From a virus: a stretch of DNA of 29,925 bases. Numbering within the stretch: position 1 is the first letter of the stretch; each line of letters begins with the position of its first letter. This document shows positions 1 through 7,076 of this stretch, piece after piece. Under the pieces are notes generated by a model, which saw only the letters and a program-made list of their open reading frames with translations, did not search any database and was not told the origin of the DNA. Location: positions 1-29,925 of IMG/VR virus record IMGVR_UViG_3300037010_000335; one strand, given 5' to 3'. A program made the translations under genes and the position numbers.

Positions 1-1375
1 CAGGAGATAGTTGATCGGCCCCGGACATCTTGAGGATGGTCATGTCGTCAAAGTGCTTGCAGATAATCTGAGCCTTCAGGCGTAGCAGATTCGTTGCGTA
101 CTGGCTAACCTCGTCCTGATAGACCTTGAGCCTGAGTGTCGCGTAGCTATTCTTGATGTTCTGCGCGGTTGCAGTCTCGCTGGCCTGCGTCTGGCCTCGC
201 AGAATGTCACTGATGCCGGTAATCTCGTAAATCTGGCTCTTTATCTGCTCAAATGCCGTATAGGAATCATTCAGGGCCTGGGCAATGGGCGCAATTTCAA
301 CTAGCTGGATCGATCCCGATAGTCCATTCTTCTCCGCAAATGCACCCCAATTTTTTACGGGCAAAAGTTCTGTATTTCCGCCTTCCTTGAATAACCTGGC
401 CAGATCCGGAATGGACGAATCATAGACGCCGAATACTTTTAGCGCCTTAATCAGTCCATCAATCCGGTCGGATAGAAGGTCTAATTGTGTGGCCTGGTCC
501 TGATACAACGTAAAGTCTGGAACCGGAACCAGCGAGTCATTGGTTAGAGTGGCGTAAAGCGGACGCGGGCAGGGGAAAAAACCCTCTAAATCGAGTGGAT
601 CGTCCTTTTCATCTACAAACTTACCGAGTGATTTTGAGAGCCAGAACACGCGCCCGGCTTCCTTGTCCCATATCTCTATAATCAGGGCGCGTTTATCTAC
701 CCCGTCCGGATCGGTATTCTTGGTCTCAGTTGGCGAAGCATCTAATGGAATACGGTCCGCATCATCCCCGAATCTCTCCTGCAATGCCTGGCGGGTCAGA
801 TAGACCTTTCTCCAGACAATCGAGACTTCTTCCCACGTCCGCGCAACCGAATGACCAAAATCTTTCCAGTGTACGTAATCGGTCGGCGCGGCCTCAAAAT
901 CAAGTTTCTCAGAGACTGGATTATCGGCCTCAACATCTTCCGTGATCTCGGTTTCAATGTCCGATTGGGTGAAGGTTGGTTCATAACGTACCCATGCAAT
1001 TCCCCTACCACCCAGAAAACGGTCATATACCGACTGGCGGAGGGTCTGCTTGTAGTCCGAGTAATGCTCAATTTCAAACTCCAGCGCCCGCTCTAGAATC
1101 AGGCACGCTACCCGCCCAACTGGGTCATTGTCTCTGTGCAGTCGCGAAACATCGGGCTGCGGAATCCTTGAGAATGTAGACGCCTTGAGGGTCTGGACAT
1201 TCGACCACAACACGTTAAATCGTGATCCGTCCGAATCACGAATATTCCTGGACTCGTCCTTGTAACGGTCCATGATCTTCTTGACGCGCCCCTCCCATTT
1301 CCGGAACTCGCGCTCGTATTGGGAGATGTGGTTGAGGTAATACTCAACCGACTTGGGTAGTGCAACGTCAGTCAT
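1..1375 (-). CDS. Portal protein, C-terminus beyond the left edge
   Basis: Reading from an ATG at 1375 the frame stays open to the window edge (458 codons), so the C-terminus is missing. The portal dodecamer forms the DNA channel at the head vertex and docks the terminase. The product is hydrophilic, begins MTDVALPKSVEYYLNHISQY, and contains the stretch GISDILRGQTQASETATAQ, typical of P22/BPP-1-type portals of roughly 700 residues. The ATG shares one base with the stop of the 91-aa gene upstream (TAATG), indicating translational coupling. Position directly after TerL supports the call. The family is assigned from motif memory and gene order, not from a search. Confidence 0.85.
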   Translation of the reverse strand, partial: MTDVALPKSVEYYLNHISQYEREFRKWEGRVKKIMDRYKDESRNIRDSDGSRFNVLWSNVQTLKASTFSRIPQPDVSRLHRDNDPVGRVACLILERALEFEIEHYSDYKQTLRQSVYDRFLGGRGIAWVRYEPTFTQSDIETEITEDVEADNPVSEKLDFEAAPTDYVHWKDFGHSVARTWEEVSIVWRKVYLTRQALQERFGDDADRIPLDASPTETKNTDPDGVDKRALIIEIWDKEAGRVFWLSKSLGKFVDEKDDPLDLEGFFPCPRPLYATLTNDSLVPVPDFTLYQDQATQLDLLSDRIDGLIKALKVFGVYDSSIPDLARLFKEGGNTELLPVKNWGAFAEKNGLSGSIQLVEIAPIAQALNDSYTAFEQIKSQIYEITGISDILRGQTQASETATAQNIKNSYATLRLKVYQDEVSQYATNLLRLKAQIICKHFDDMTILKMSGADQLSP

Positions 1376-1650
1376 TAGGCCGTAAATACCGTCACGTTAG
1401 CCGTACCCCCAATAACAACGTAACAGCCATAACCAAGGCCGGCAGGAACCGAATAAAACTGTCCTGCGGTCAGTGCAATGGTTCCGGTAACAGGCAATGA
1501 TGTTGTGGTTGTGGCCGAGTCATAAATAGCAATGGTGCCGCTCGTGGAGGTCGAACAAAAAACGCCGGCCAGCGTGCATGAAACGTTCGAAACGTTCGCG
1601 CTAGCAGAGACATTGTGGTAGCCGTAGCCGTTTTGGATGATTCCTGGCAT
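1375..1650 (-). CDS. Small beta-rich virion protein (head decoration/fibre-like)
   Basis: This 91-residue protein is rich in Ser, Thr, Gly and Val, has no charged clusters, and looks like a small all-beta virion domain. Its start MPGIIQNGYGYH and end GGTANVTVFTA match a type of short structural protein seen beside phage portal genes. A GAGG Shine-Dalgarno lies about seven bases before the ATG. It follows TerL with only one base between and its stop overlaps the portal ATG. By composition it resembles the 97-aa product beside the coat gene, so both may decorate the capsid. The exact role is inferred. Confidence 0.6.
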   Translation of the reverse strand: MPGIIQNGYGYHNVSASANVSNVSCTLAGVFCSTSTSGTIAIYDSATTTTSLPVTGTIALTAGQFYSVPAGLGYGCYVVIGGTANVTVFTA

Positions 1651-1651
1651 A

Positions 1652-2986
1652 TCAAATCCTCGTGTTAGTTATCCGCCGTTGGGATGCGTACAGTTCATCT
1701 AGTGTCACGGTGTTGTCACCAACGGTTATTCCGCGTATTGGGTCATCTGGCGCTTTAGGCTTTTGTTCTTCTCGCCACGCTACTGCTAAATACCTCAAGG
1801 CATCTGAGGCATGTGAGGTCCAATCGTGACGGGGCTTATCTTTGAACGCCTTCTTGTCCTCGTCCCATTCTCGCTGGTATTGCTTGATGGCCTCTATGCC
1901 GTCCCTACAATTGGCAGAGTCAATCCAGATACGAGGAAAAGCCGCACGGGCCGCTTGGATTCCGTCCAGCATGTCAAGATGTGGCGTAATCGACAGGCGC
2001 TTATGGCCAAGGTAGTTCGAGAGTTGTTCAATGATCGATTTTCCTCCGGAGGCAAGCGTCTTGGCTCTCGCGTCATGCGGCAAGTAATGCGTCCCGTAGC
2101 TATATGGCTTTCCGGCAACTACGTTTCCATAGTGCTCTATGTCTCTACCCGATGCGGCGTAATAGTCGATTATGTGTATTTCTCCGCCGATGACCTGGTA
2201 GTACCAGATAGCCGTATCGTCAGAGTATCCAAGGTCCCACGCGGTATGCACGGGGAATGCCTTTTGCCATTCGACCCGTGTAATCCTTCCAGCGACTTCA
2301 GCCTGGTATATTTCACGTCCCCATATCGCGCCAGGAATAGCGGCGTCGAAGTCGCATTCCATTTCCTGACGCCAGGCGTCATCATCCAGCTCTGTTTTAA
2401 GTGCGTCGTATTCGGACTTAGGAAGAATTCCGCTGGCCGATGCCGTGATCTTTATGGCGAGCCATTCGGGATCATTCGCAGCGCGGCTGTAGGTTTCCCA
2501 GAATAGGTTTCTACCTTTTGGTGTACCGATGATGATCGCCTTACCCTGCCGATCCGCCAAAGCCGGCCTTATAACGTAGTTCCAGACGCTCGGTCGCCAG
2601 TCTCCATATTCATCAGCGATCACGAAGTCAAAGAACAGACCACGTAGCGCATCGGCATTGTCCGCGCCGTAAAGCTGGATTCTCGACCCGTTCGGGTAAT
2701 CAATCCTAAGTTCTGATTCGTTCGTCGATACATTCGGCACTACTGACGAGTATCGCTTGAGGTAATCCCATGCAACACTTTTGGCCTGGCGATAGAACGG
2801 GGCCAGATATGCACCACGAAAATCTGTCTTAGTGGTCGTTAATGCTTCGCGGAGCAGGTGATTGATACACGCAACCGTCTTGCCTGCTCGGCGATGTGCG
2901 ACGATACAAGCCCATCGTTTTTGTGTGTTGTGGAGCGGCTTAAATGCGTCTCTAGGCTTATACGGAATTTGTATCAGCTTTGCCAT
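1652..2986 (-). CDS. terL: Terminase large subunit (ATPase and nuclease)
   Basis: TerL pumps DNA into the prohead and cuts the concatemer. The 444 residues carry Walker A HRRAGKT (31-37), Walker B FVIADE (121-126) followed by YGDW, and coupling motif IIIGTPKGRN (151-160). The C-terminal RNase H-like nuclease domain has AWDLGYSDDTAIW (acidic D251), a second acidic site near D305 and a third at SHASD (about 395). Length and motif order are those of a complete TerL. The start at 2986 overlaps the preceding small gene by 13 bases. A 226-codon open frame on the opposite strand is a shadow of this gene. Confidence 0.97.
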   Translation of the reverse strand: MAKLIQIPYKPRDAFKPLHNTQKRWACIVAHRRAGKTVACINHLLREALTTTKTDFRGAYLAPFYRQAKSVAWDYLKRYSSVVPNVSTNESELRIDYPNGSRIQLYGADNADALRGLFFDFVIADEYGDWRPSVWNYVIRPALADRQGKAIIIGTPKGRNLFWETYSRAANDPEWLAIKITASASGILPKSEYDALKTELDDDAWRQEMECDFDAAIPGAIWGREIYQAEVAGRITRVEWQKAFPVHTAWDLGYSDDTAIWYYQVIGGEIHIIDYYAASGRDIEHYGNVVAGKPYSYGTHYLPHDARAKTLASGGKSIIEQLSNYLGHKRLSITPHLDMLDGIQAARAAFPRIWIDSANCRDGIEAIKQYQREWDEDKKAFKDKPRHDWTSHASDALRYLAVAWREEQKPKAPDDPIRGITVGDNTVTLDELYASQRRITNTRI

Positions 2987-3207
2987 GAGAACACATGGAC
3001 CAATGGCTGATCCTCGTTACCGCGTACTTCAATGGCCTTTAGATCGGGAACTACCTTGCCAATAACGATTCTCGCCGCGTTGACTTGGGCTTGGGTCATT
3101 TCTATTTCACCGATTGCGAATTGATTCAAACGGTTAAGAAGCTGACTAGCCCTTATCAGGCGTTTTGTTTTATCGTCGTGATTGATCTTCTCTTTTCGTG
3201 CTGCCAT
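2974..3207 (-). CDS. Candidate terminase small subunit
   Basis: This 77-residue, basic N-terminal, helical protein starts MAARKEKINHDDKTKRLIRA and contains EMTQAQVNAARIVIGKVVPDL followed by KAIEVRG. That pattern is common in short phage proteins immediately upstream of TerL, where they are presumed DNA-recognition small subunits. It overlaps TerL by 13 bases. The SD before the ATG at 3207 is poor, and a strong hairpin (3215-3230) lies just upstream, so translation could be structure-controlled. A second small-subunit-like protein lies at 14063-14344, so which one serves TerL is uncertain. Confidence 0.6.
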   Translation of the reverse strand: MAARKEKINHDDKTKRLIRASQLLNRLNQFAIGEIEMTQAQVNAARIVIGKVVPDLKAIEVRGNEDQPLVHVFSWQS

Positions 3208-3214
3208 TTTTCAT

Positions 3215-3230
3215 CGCGGAGTGGTCCGCG
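3215..3230. other. Perfect 6-bp inverted repeat before the TerS candidate
   Basis: CGCGGA and TCCGCG are separated by four bases. On the minus (coding) strand the hairpin ends eight bases before the TerS-candidate ATG and covers where a ribosome-binding site would be expected. No U-tract follows on either strand, so it is not a terminator. Confidence 0.5.
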
Positions 3231-3247
3231 CCTAAAATGATGATGGT

Positions 3248-3400
3248 TCAGGCAATGCCAAAGAAAGCTTTGATCTTGGCCCAGGTATCTGACTCAAGGT
3301 TATGCACTTCTACTGGAATGTTGGCGATTTCGGTTTCGATCTTGGTAACTTCAGCGCGTGCATCGGCCAGCTTCTGGTTCAGAGCATCGATTACAGTCAT
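3248..3400 (-). CDS. Small coiled-coil protein, 50 aa, unknown
   Basis: The start at 3400 is chosen because GAGG lies six bases before this ATG. A longer GTG-started version to 3451 has no visible SD. The protein begins MTVIDALNQKLADARAEVTK and has leucine/alanine heptads up to about residue 30, then the hydrophobic end WAKIKAFFGIA. It resembles small phage proteins with a coiled coil and an amphipathic tail. It is the first gene after the Q-like regulator and precedes the TerS candidate. No function can be assigned. Confidence 0.6.
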   Translation of the reverse strand: MTVIDALNQKLADARAEVTKIETEIANIPVEVHNLESDTWAKIKAFFGIA

Positions 3401-3469
3401 ATTCAACCTCATATAGCGGGATGTATTTTTGGAGCCGGTGCTGACTGCCACGGTAGCTGAAACAATAGC

Positions 3470-3517
3470 AAAAATAGGGCTAAGTGTAGGGCTCTATTTT
3501 GTAGGCTATTTTCCTAC
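3470..3517. promoter_or_regulatory. Tandem repeats between the Q-like gene and the late genes
   Basis: On the plus strand GTAGGGCTCTATTTT (3486-3500) is followed directly by GTAGGCTATTTT (3501-3512) and then CCTAC (3513-3517). A weaker copy, ATAGGGCTAAGT, precedes at 3474-3485. GTAGG/CCTAC also makes a hairpin. The tandem array lies in the 134-bp gap just downstream of the putative late regulator and upstream of the TerS/TerL/portal genes. It is a reasonable candidate for the regulator's target or a late promoter. On the minus strand a weak CCTACA, 17-base spacer, TATTGT promoter overlaps it. Confidence 0.45.
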
Positions 3518-3534
3518 GCATGACTTCTCTACCA

Positions 3535-3933
3535 CTAAGCCTGAATTGCTTTATCGGTAGTTTCCCACTTCCCTGTTAATCTGATTTGCATCCTGACCAG
3601 CCCGATGCACTTTGACGCAGCACAATGGGCACGCTCATAAAATGTATCTCGACAAATTCCCATGTCCGCTGCGATAGCTTTGATTGGTTTAATCTTAATC
3701 TCACAGTAGATGACAACGAATGGAACAAACTCGCCTACATCGAGGCTTGATACGGCAAGATTAAATGCATTGAGTTCTGCGGACATAGGGCCATTAGGTT
3801 CTCTACCAGTCTTGCTTGGCATGAATTGAGCCAGAATATTTCGCTGTAAAGGTGGGCCAAGAAACCTGCGACTATCGAGCCATTTAACCCATTCCTGGGC
3901 CATCTGATAAGCGGCCTCGTTACGATGCGCCAT
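3535..3933 (-). CDS. Q-like late transcription regulator (HTH)
   Basis: The 132-residue protein has an N-terminal WVKWLDSRRFLG segment, a middle helix ELNAFNLAVSSLD, and a C-terminal helix-turn-helix IKAIAADMGICRDTFYERAHC (about 84-104). This order resembles phage antiterminator Q / sigma-region-4-like late regulators. Its place at the end of the early leftward operon, after the nin genes and before terminase, matches where lambdoid phages keep Q. It overlaps the upstream 64-aa gene by 14 bases and has an AAAGGGA SD. Whether it acts as an antiterminator or an activator is not shown by the sequence. Confidence 0.55.
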   Translation of the reverse strand: MAHRNEAAYQMAQEWVKWLDSRRFLGPPLQRNILAQFMPSKTGREPNGPMSAELNAFNLAVSSLDVGEFVPFVVIYCEIKIKPIKAIAADMGICRDTFYERAHCAASKCIGLVRMQIRLTGKWETTDKAIQA

Positions 3934-4114
3934 GAGATTCCCTTTCGGTCGGGTTGTAATAGCTTTTGCATCGGCGTTTGTGCGAATTGTTGTCGTTTAT
4001 GCAGTATTGAATACCCCAGAGTCTGGATAGGTTTATGCATCCTTTACAGGTGCGACTTTCTTCCATCTCGATAACCTTGGCTGGATCGCCATATCGATAT
4101 GCGCGTTCTGTCAT
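3920..4114 (-). CDS. Small Cys-rich protein, 64 aa, unknown
   Basis: The protein begins MTERAYRYGDPAKVIEM and has CKGC, then YC, then RRC, enough cysteines for a zinc site. It is basic toward the C-terminus. It overlaps the previous gene by four bases (ATGA) and the next by 14, so it is part of the coupled early operon. Small Cys-rich proteins of this kind are common in nin regions. No function is recognised. Confidence 0.6.
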   Translation of the reverse strand: MTERAYRYGDPAKVIEMEESRTCKGCINLSRLWGIQYCINDNNSHKRRCKSYYNPTERESHGAS

Positions 4115-4302
4115 CGCTCCATCTCCGTCCGCTTCGCAATCCTATCCCTACGCTCAATCCGATTTGCTATGCACCGTCCGCACAGCCACCGTTGTCTGAT
4201 TGGGCCACCGCAGGATATGTGCTTTCCTCCTTCTATAGGCTGCGTGGTCTGGCAGTTCTGGCAGTATCTTGTTGAGGGCGGATTGTATTGGTTGACGGTC
4301 AT
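4111..4302 (-). CDS. Small zinc-ribbon protein, 63 aa
   Basis: Cysteine pairs CQNC (residues 14-17) and CGRC (about 41-44), plus HISCGG between them, form a probable zinc ribbon, followed by a basic tail NRIERRDRIAKRTEMER. The gene overlaps NinG by four bases upstream and the 64-aa gene by four bases downstream. It resembles nin-region zinc-finger proteins. Its partner is unknown. Confidence 0.6.
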   Translation of the reverse strand: MTVNQYNPPSTRYCQNCQTTQPIEGGKHISCGGPIRQRWLCGRCIANRIERRDRIAKRTEMER

Positions 4303-4733
4303 TCCATGTCCTTGAGTCGGGTTCCGTAGTATTCGATAGCGTTTTCAACAAGTTCGCGTTTCTGCGTTGGGGATAATGTCTTCCGAGCCTCTGACTTCAG
4401 CTCGTCGATCTTCTCGTGCCCGTAGAAGTCAATCATGAATCGGGTATATTCGATCAGGTGGCCTTCATCAAACCGATTGCAGTAGTGGCACTCAGGATGG
4501 ACATTTTCTTCCACGTAGCGAACGGCAGCGCCTCTAGCCTTAGGCACGAAATGGCCACAGTCTGAGTCTTTCCAGTAGATAAACTTCCCGCATGAGACGC
4601 ACTTGACCATCCCGTTATCTGCGTACTTTTGACGGATATAGAGGCTCATTAGATTGTCGGCCTTGTCCTGCAAGGTAGATAGCTTTGGCCGACGTGGTTT
4701 GGTTGGTTTCTTGGGAATCATCGTTTCAACCAA
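4299..4733 (-). CDS. ninG: NinG/Rap recombination protein
   Basis: NinG (Rap) of lambda is a structure-specific endonuclease that promotes RecBCD- and Red-dependent recombination. The 144 residues show the family pattern: C45-x2-C48, DCGHF around 58-62, RYVEENVHPECHYCN with C82 and C85, then a helical C-terminus. The length is somewhat below lambda NinG. The N-terminus PKKPTKPRRPK is basic. It overlaps NinB by 16 bases. Initiation at the internal Met5 is possible. Confidence 0.9.
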   Translation of the reverse strand: MVETMIPKKPTKPRRPKLSTLQDKADNLMSLYIRQKYADNGMVKCVSCGKFIYWKDSDCGHFVPKARGAAVRYVEENVHPECHYCNRFDEGHLIEYTRFMIDFYGHEKIDELKSEARKTLSPTQKRELVENAIEYYGTRLKDME

Positions 4734-5140
4734 TCAGCGTATTCATCTGGAACTGGATCGGTCAGTTGTATCCCGTTATCAATCGACCACGCAATCACGT
4801 ACTCCATAATGCTAGATAGTTTCCTAACGCTCATTGTCGCTGTACTCTCACGGATATTTATAAATTCGCCCTCAAGGCCTGGAACGATCTCTGGCTTTTC
4901 TCCGGTAGCAATCTGCCAGCCAGAGACAAATAACCCCTTCCAGAACTCAACTGATCGCTTATTCCCCATGTACTTAGCCTGTCGGCTAATATCATTCAGG
5001 ATGGCGTGAAATTTCGCGTTTTGCGACAGTTTGCGGGTCGGCTCTTTGATCTCTACCACGTAACCGTCAGGAGCGTCCTTAACGGCCTGTATAGCCCCCA
5101 TACGAGCAGGTTGGTGGGCTAGGATATATTGCTGTCTCAT
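4718..5140 (-). CDS. ninB: NinB/Orf recombination mediator
   Basis: Lambda NinB (Orf) binds SSB and single-stranded DNA and can replace RecFOR. The 140-residue product has the family signatures VEIKEPTRKLSQNAKFHAIL (about 29-48), SVEFWKGLFVSGW and STATMSVRKLSSIMEYVIAW, and is full length. It overlaps the upstream 62-aa gene by four bases and NinG by 16. NinB and NinG adjacent in this order is the lambdoid nin arrangement. Confidence 0.93.
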   Translation of the reverse strand: MRQQYILAHQPARMGAIQAVKDAPDGYVVEIKEPTRKLSQNAKFHAILNDISRQAKYMGNKRSVEFWKGLFVSGWQIATGEKPEIVPGLEGEFINIRESTATMSVRKLSSIMEYVIAWSIDNGIQLTDPVPDEYADWLKR

Positions 5141-5325
5141 TTACGCCCCCATTCCGACAGAATGGCAATTTTCAACTCCTCGGAACGTTTCAGTACCATC
5201 GGCTTCTTGAGATATTCCGTCCTGTATTCCTTGGGCTGCTTCAGCAGCCATCTCGCCTCGCATGTAATCGCATGAGACCGTGAGAAAGTGCATCCGGGCT
5301 TGTCGCAGGGTCGCTGATTGCACAT
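5137..5325 (-). CDS. Conserved small phage protein (DUF7696-like)
   Basis: The 62 residues contain CDKPGCTFSRSHAITCEARW, then LLKQPKEYRTEYLKK and a C-terminal helix ending SEWGRK. The R/K-P-x3-R-x3-L pattern resembles the small DUF7696-type proteins near phage replication genes. The family name is from memory and uncertain. Its ATG follows directly on the stop of the 56-aa gene, and it overlaps NinB by four bases. Function unknown. Confidence 0.6.
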   Translation of the reverse strand: MCNQRPCDKPGCTFSRSHAITCEARWLLKQPKEYRTEYLKKPMVLKRSEELKIAILSEWGRK

Positions 5326-5496
5326 TCACTTCCGACCACTTTTATTTAGCTTTTCGACAGCCTTCAATGCCTGTTCCCGTGCCGACAGCTTCGGAAGATG
5401 GTGCGATGCCATGCGCTCGGCATCAGACCGGGGTAGTCCGCCGTCATACTCGATTATGGCGGCGCGTTCCTCGTAGGCTTCCTGAGCGTCGGTCAT
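5326..5496 (-). CDS. Small phage protein with EYDGGL motif, 56 aa
   Basis: An ATG at 5496 opens a 56-codon frame ending TGA at 5326. The product starts MTDAQEAYEERAAIIEYDGG and continues with LPRSDAERMASHHLP. The EYDGGL-x-R-x-x-A segment recurs in small phage replication-region proteins. The start overlaps the stop of the DnaC-like gene (ATGA), and the next ATG follows the stop with no gap. This spacing supports a real gene despite its size. Function unknown. Confidence 0.7.
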   Translation of the reverse strand: MTDAQEAYEERAAIIEYDGGLPRSDAERMASHHLPKLSAREQALKAVEKLNKSGRK

Positions 5497-6269
5497 TTAC
5501 GTCCCCGATAGGATTCCCAATCTAATGATTCCCACTGTCCGCCATCCCGCAGTCGGTCAAATGCCCGATGGCCTAGATATTCGGCCAGCCCTTTGCGATC
5601 CTGGTTGGTCAGGATGATGATCGGCAGCATATCCCGATAACGCTGGTCGATCACGTCGGTCAAAATCACCTGCTCGCCTTCGCTTCCGTACTGCATACCG
5701 ACTTCATCCAGGATCAGAAGATCGACTCCGCAGAGGGTGTCGAGAACTTGCGATTCAGTGCGCTCGCTATCCCTGCGCCAAGTTGCCCGGATCATGCGGA
5801 TCATGTCCATAGAAGTCAGGTACATGGCAGTATGGCCAGCTTCCATGATGTGTTGAGCGATGGAACAGGCCAAATGGGACTTTCCTGTACCCGGAGCCCC
5901 AGAGAAGACAATACCGCCGCCATCCTTCAGACGAGCCTTGAACTCGTTGGCCCAGGCAATTGAGTGCGACTTGGCCCGTGCCTTTCCCGCCGTATCGGCT
6001 TCGTAGGTGTCGAATGTCTTTCCCTGGAAGCGATAGGGAATTCCAGCCCGGCTCAATGCGCGTTCTATCCGATCCTGGCGTTCCGCCTCGTCCCGCTTCC
6101 GGCGTTCTTCGTCCTCGGCCTTCTGGCGATTTTCTACGCACTGCGGGCAGCCAGAACGACGCCCGAGAACCTTTCCGGAAATGACGATTTGGTGAGCGAT
6201 GTATGACCCATGCTCGACGCATTCGACCTGCTCGTCGGTAATGCTCGATTGAGGGCTAGAAAGTGCCAT
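5493..6269 (-). CDS. DnaC-like helicase loader (AAA+ ATPase)
   Basis: The 258-residue protein probably loads the host replicative helicase at the phage origin. It has an N-terminal Cys/His segment (C17, H20, C41, C44), a charged linker (about 50-70), Walker A GAPGTGKS (124-131), Walker B LLILDEVG (184-191), and the sensor-like IIILTNQDRKGL. These are DnaC/IstB-family features. It overlaps the O-like initiator by 14 bases, the O-P arrangement of lambdoid phages. Confidence 0.92.
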   Translation of the reverse strand: MALSSPQSSITDEQVECVEHGSYIAHQIVISGKVLGRRSGCPQCVENRQKAEDEERRKRDEAERQDRIERALSRAGIPYRFQGKTFDTYEADTAGKARAKSHSIAWANEFKARLKDGGGIVFSGAPGTGKSHLACSIAQHIMEAGHTAMYLTSMDMIRMIRATWRRDSERTESQVLDTLCGVDLLILDEVGMQYGSEGEQVILTDVIDQRYRDMLPIIILTNQDRKGLAEYLGHRAFDRLRDGGQWESLDWESYRGRK

Positions 6270-6987
6270 CGGGATTTACCCCTTCGAGGTAGTTTTTCGT
6301 TGAGAAGTCGCCATGCCTGGACGGCGCGGCCTCTTGTCGCTGTGTGGATTTTGTCATCCAGTCAGCCTTAAAGCCACCCCAGCCACGCAGACAGCATTCG
6401 GCAATGGCACCGGAGAGAGGGATTGGAACCTTAACCGCTTCGGACTCGATTCCTTCCAGTGCAGTCAGAGTTGCAGGGAGCTTCTTGGCCTTGCGGAGGG
6501 TTATCCAGTCATCGGCATGCTGAATCCCGACTCCCCGCTCAACGAGATACAAACGAGCGTCAAAGCGCGAGTGTGTTTGTTTTTGTTTTTTTTCTTTCTC
6601 TGTCTCTTCTCTTCTCTTCTCTACTGTCCGTTTCTGTAACGTTACATCTTCGTTACCGGATTGTTTTTGTAACGCACGATGCCTTGCGACCCGCTCTGCG
6701 CTTGAGTCTGACGAACGTTGGCGTTTATCCCATGCAATAGGCTGATTGCTTTCGTTGATCAGATTCTTTGCAATTAAACGTGCCTTAGTGTCGGTCCATT
6801 CTTCGCTTGTAACGCGGAGTTGAAACGACATCTCATCATCCTGTAACGTTACATTTCCGTTACCGCAACGGATGCACATCAACATGACTAAACGGCGTTG
6901 ATCGATCTCTGAAAGCATTTGCACTTTCGGATCAGTAGCAAATTCTGAATAAAGCCGAAACCAGGCCGCAGGTTCATCTGTCCTCAC
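6256..6987 (-). CDS. Replication initiator, lambda O-like
   Basis: A GTG at 6987 is preferred: AAGGGG lies seven bases before it and it overlaps the stop of a 30-aa ORF (GTGA). An in-frame ATG at 7140 would overlap the HTH gene by 68 bases. The product has an N-terminal domain AAWFRLYSEFATDPKVQML followed by SEIDQRRLVMLMCIRC, a highly charged Lys/Glu linker (ETEKEKKQKQ), and a C-terminus ending GFKADWMTK plus tail. This is the layout of phage origin-binding proteins. Repeats inside the gene (6635-6865) may be the origin itself. Confidence 0.8.
   Translation of the reverse strand: MRTDEPAAWFRLYSEFATDPKVQMLSEIDQRRLVMLMCIRCGNGNVTLQDDEMSFQLRVTSEEWTDTKARLIAKNLINESNQPIAWDKRQRSSDSSAERVARHRALQKQSGNEDVTLQKRTVEKRREETEKEKKQKQTHSRFDARLYLVERGVGIQHADDWITLRKAKKLPATLTALEGIESEAVKVPIPLSGAIAECCLRGWGGFKADWMTKSTQRQEAAPSRHGDFSTKNYLEGVNPDGTF
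6571..6622. other. Pyrimidine-rich tract inside the initiator gene
   Basis: The plus strand is almost entirely T and C with scattered G, including TTTCTTTCTC and repeated TCTTC. On the coding strand it is a purine run encoding the charged Lys/Glu linker. It lies beside the TGTAACG repeats and could be the easily melted element of an origin. Confidence 0.45.
6635..6865. repeat. Candidate replication origin repeats inside the initiator gene
   Basis: Two 24-bp segments, 6635-6658 and 6842-6865, differ at two positions. Each starts with the palindrome TGTAACGTTACA and ends CGTTACCG. Two further TGTAACGC motifs lie at 6668 and 6808. Lambda-type origins are iterons inside the O gene, so this placement is suggestive. 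The repeats also encode similar peptides (GNGNVTLQ and GNEDVTLQ), so a purely coding explanation remains possible. Confidence 0.5.
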
Positions 6988-7076
6988 GTAACTTCCCCTT
7001 TTCGTCCGGTCGTTCCCCTCTGGTGCTGATTCTGATAGATCACAACACCATCCATATAGCCGGATAGGTGGCTCAT
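6984..7076 (-). CDS. Possible 30-aa coupled ORF
   Basis: An ATG at 7076 overlaps the stop of the HTH gene as ATGA. The frame ends at 6984, where its TGA overlaps the GTG start of the initiator as GTGA. The product begins MSHLSGYMDGVVIYQNQHQR and ends GRKGEVT. Both junctions have the spacing typical of coupled genes, so it may be a small gene or a leader that couples initiator translation to the upstream gene. No family is recognised. Confidence 0.45.
   Translation of the reverse strand: MSHLSGYMDGVVIYQNQHQRGTTGRKGEVT

Noticed and set aside
1826-2506. 226-codon plus-strand open frame
   Set aside because: It is fully antisense to the well-supported TerL gene and has no recognisable domain.
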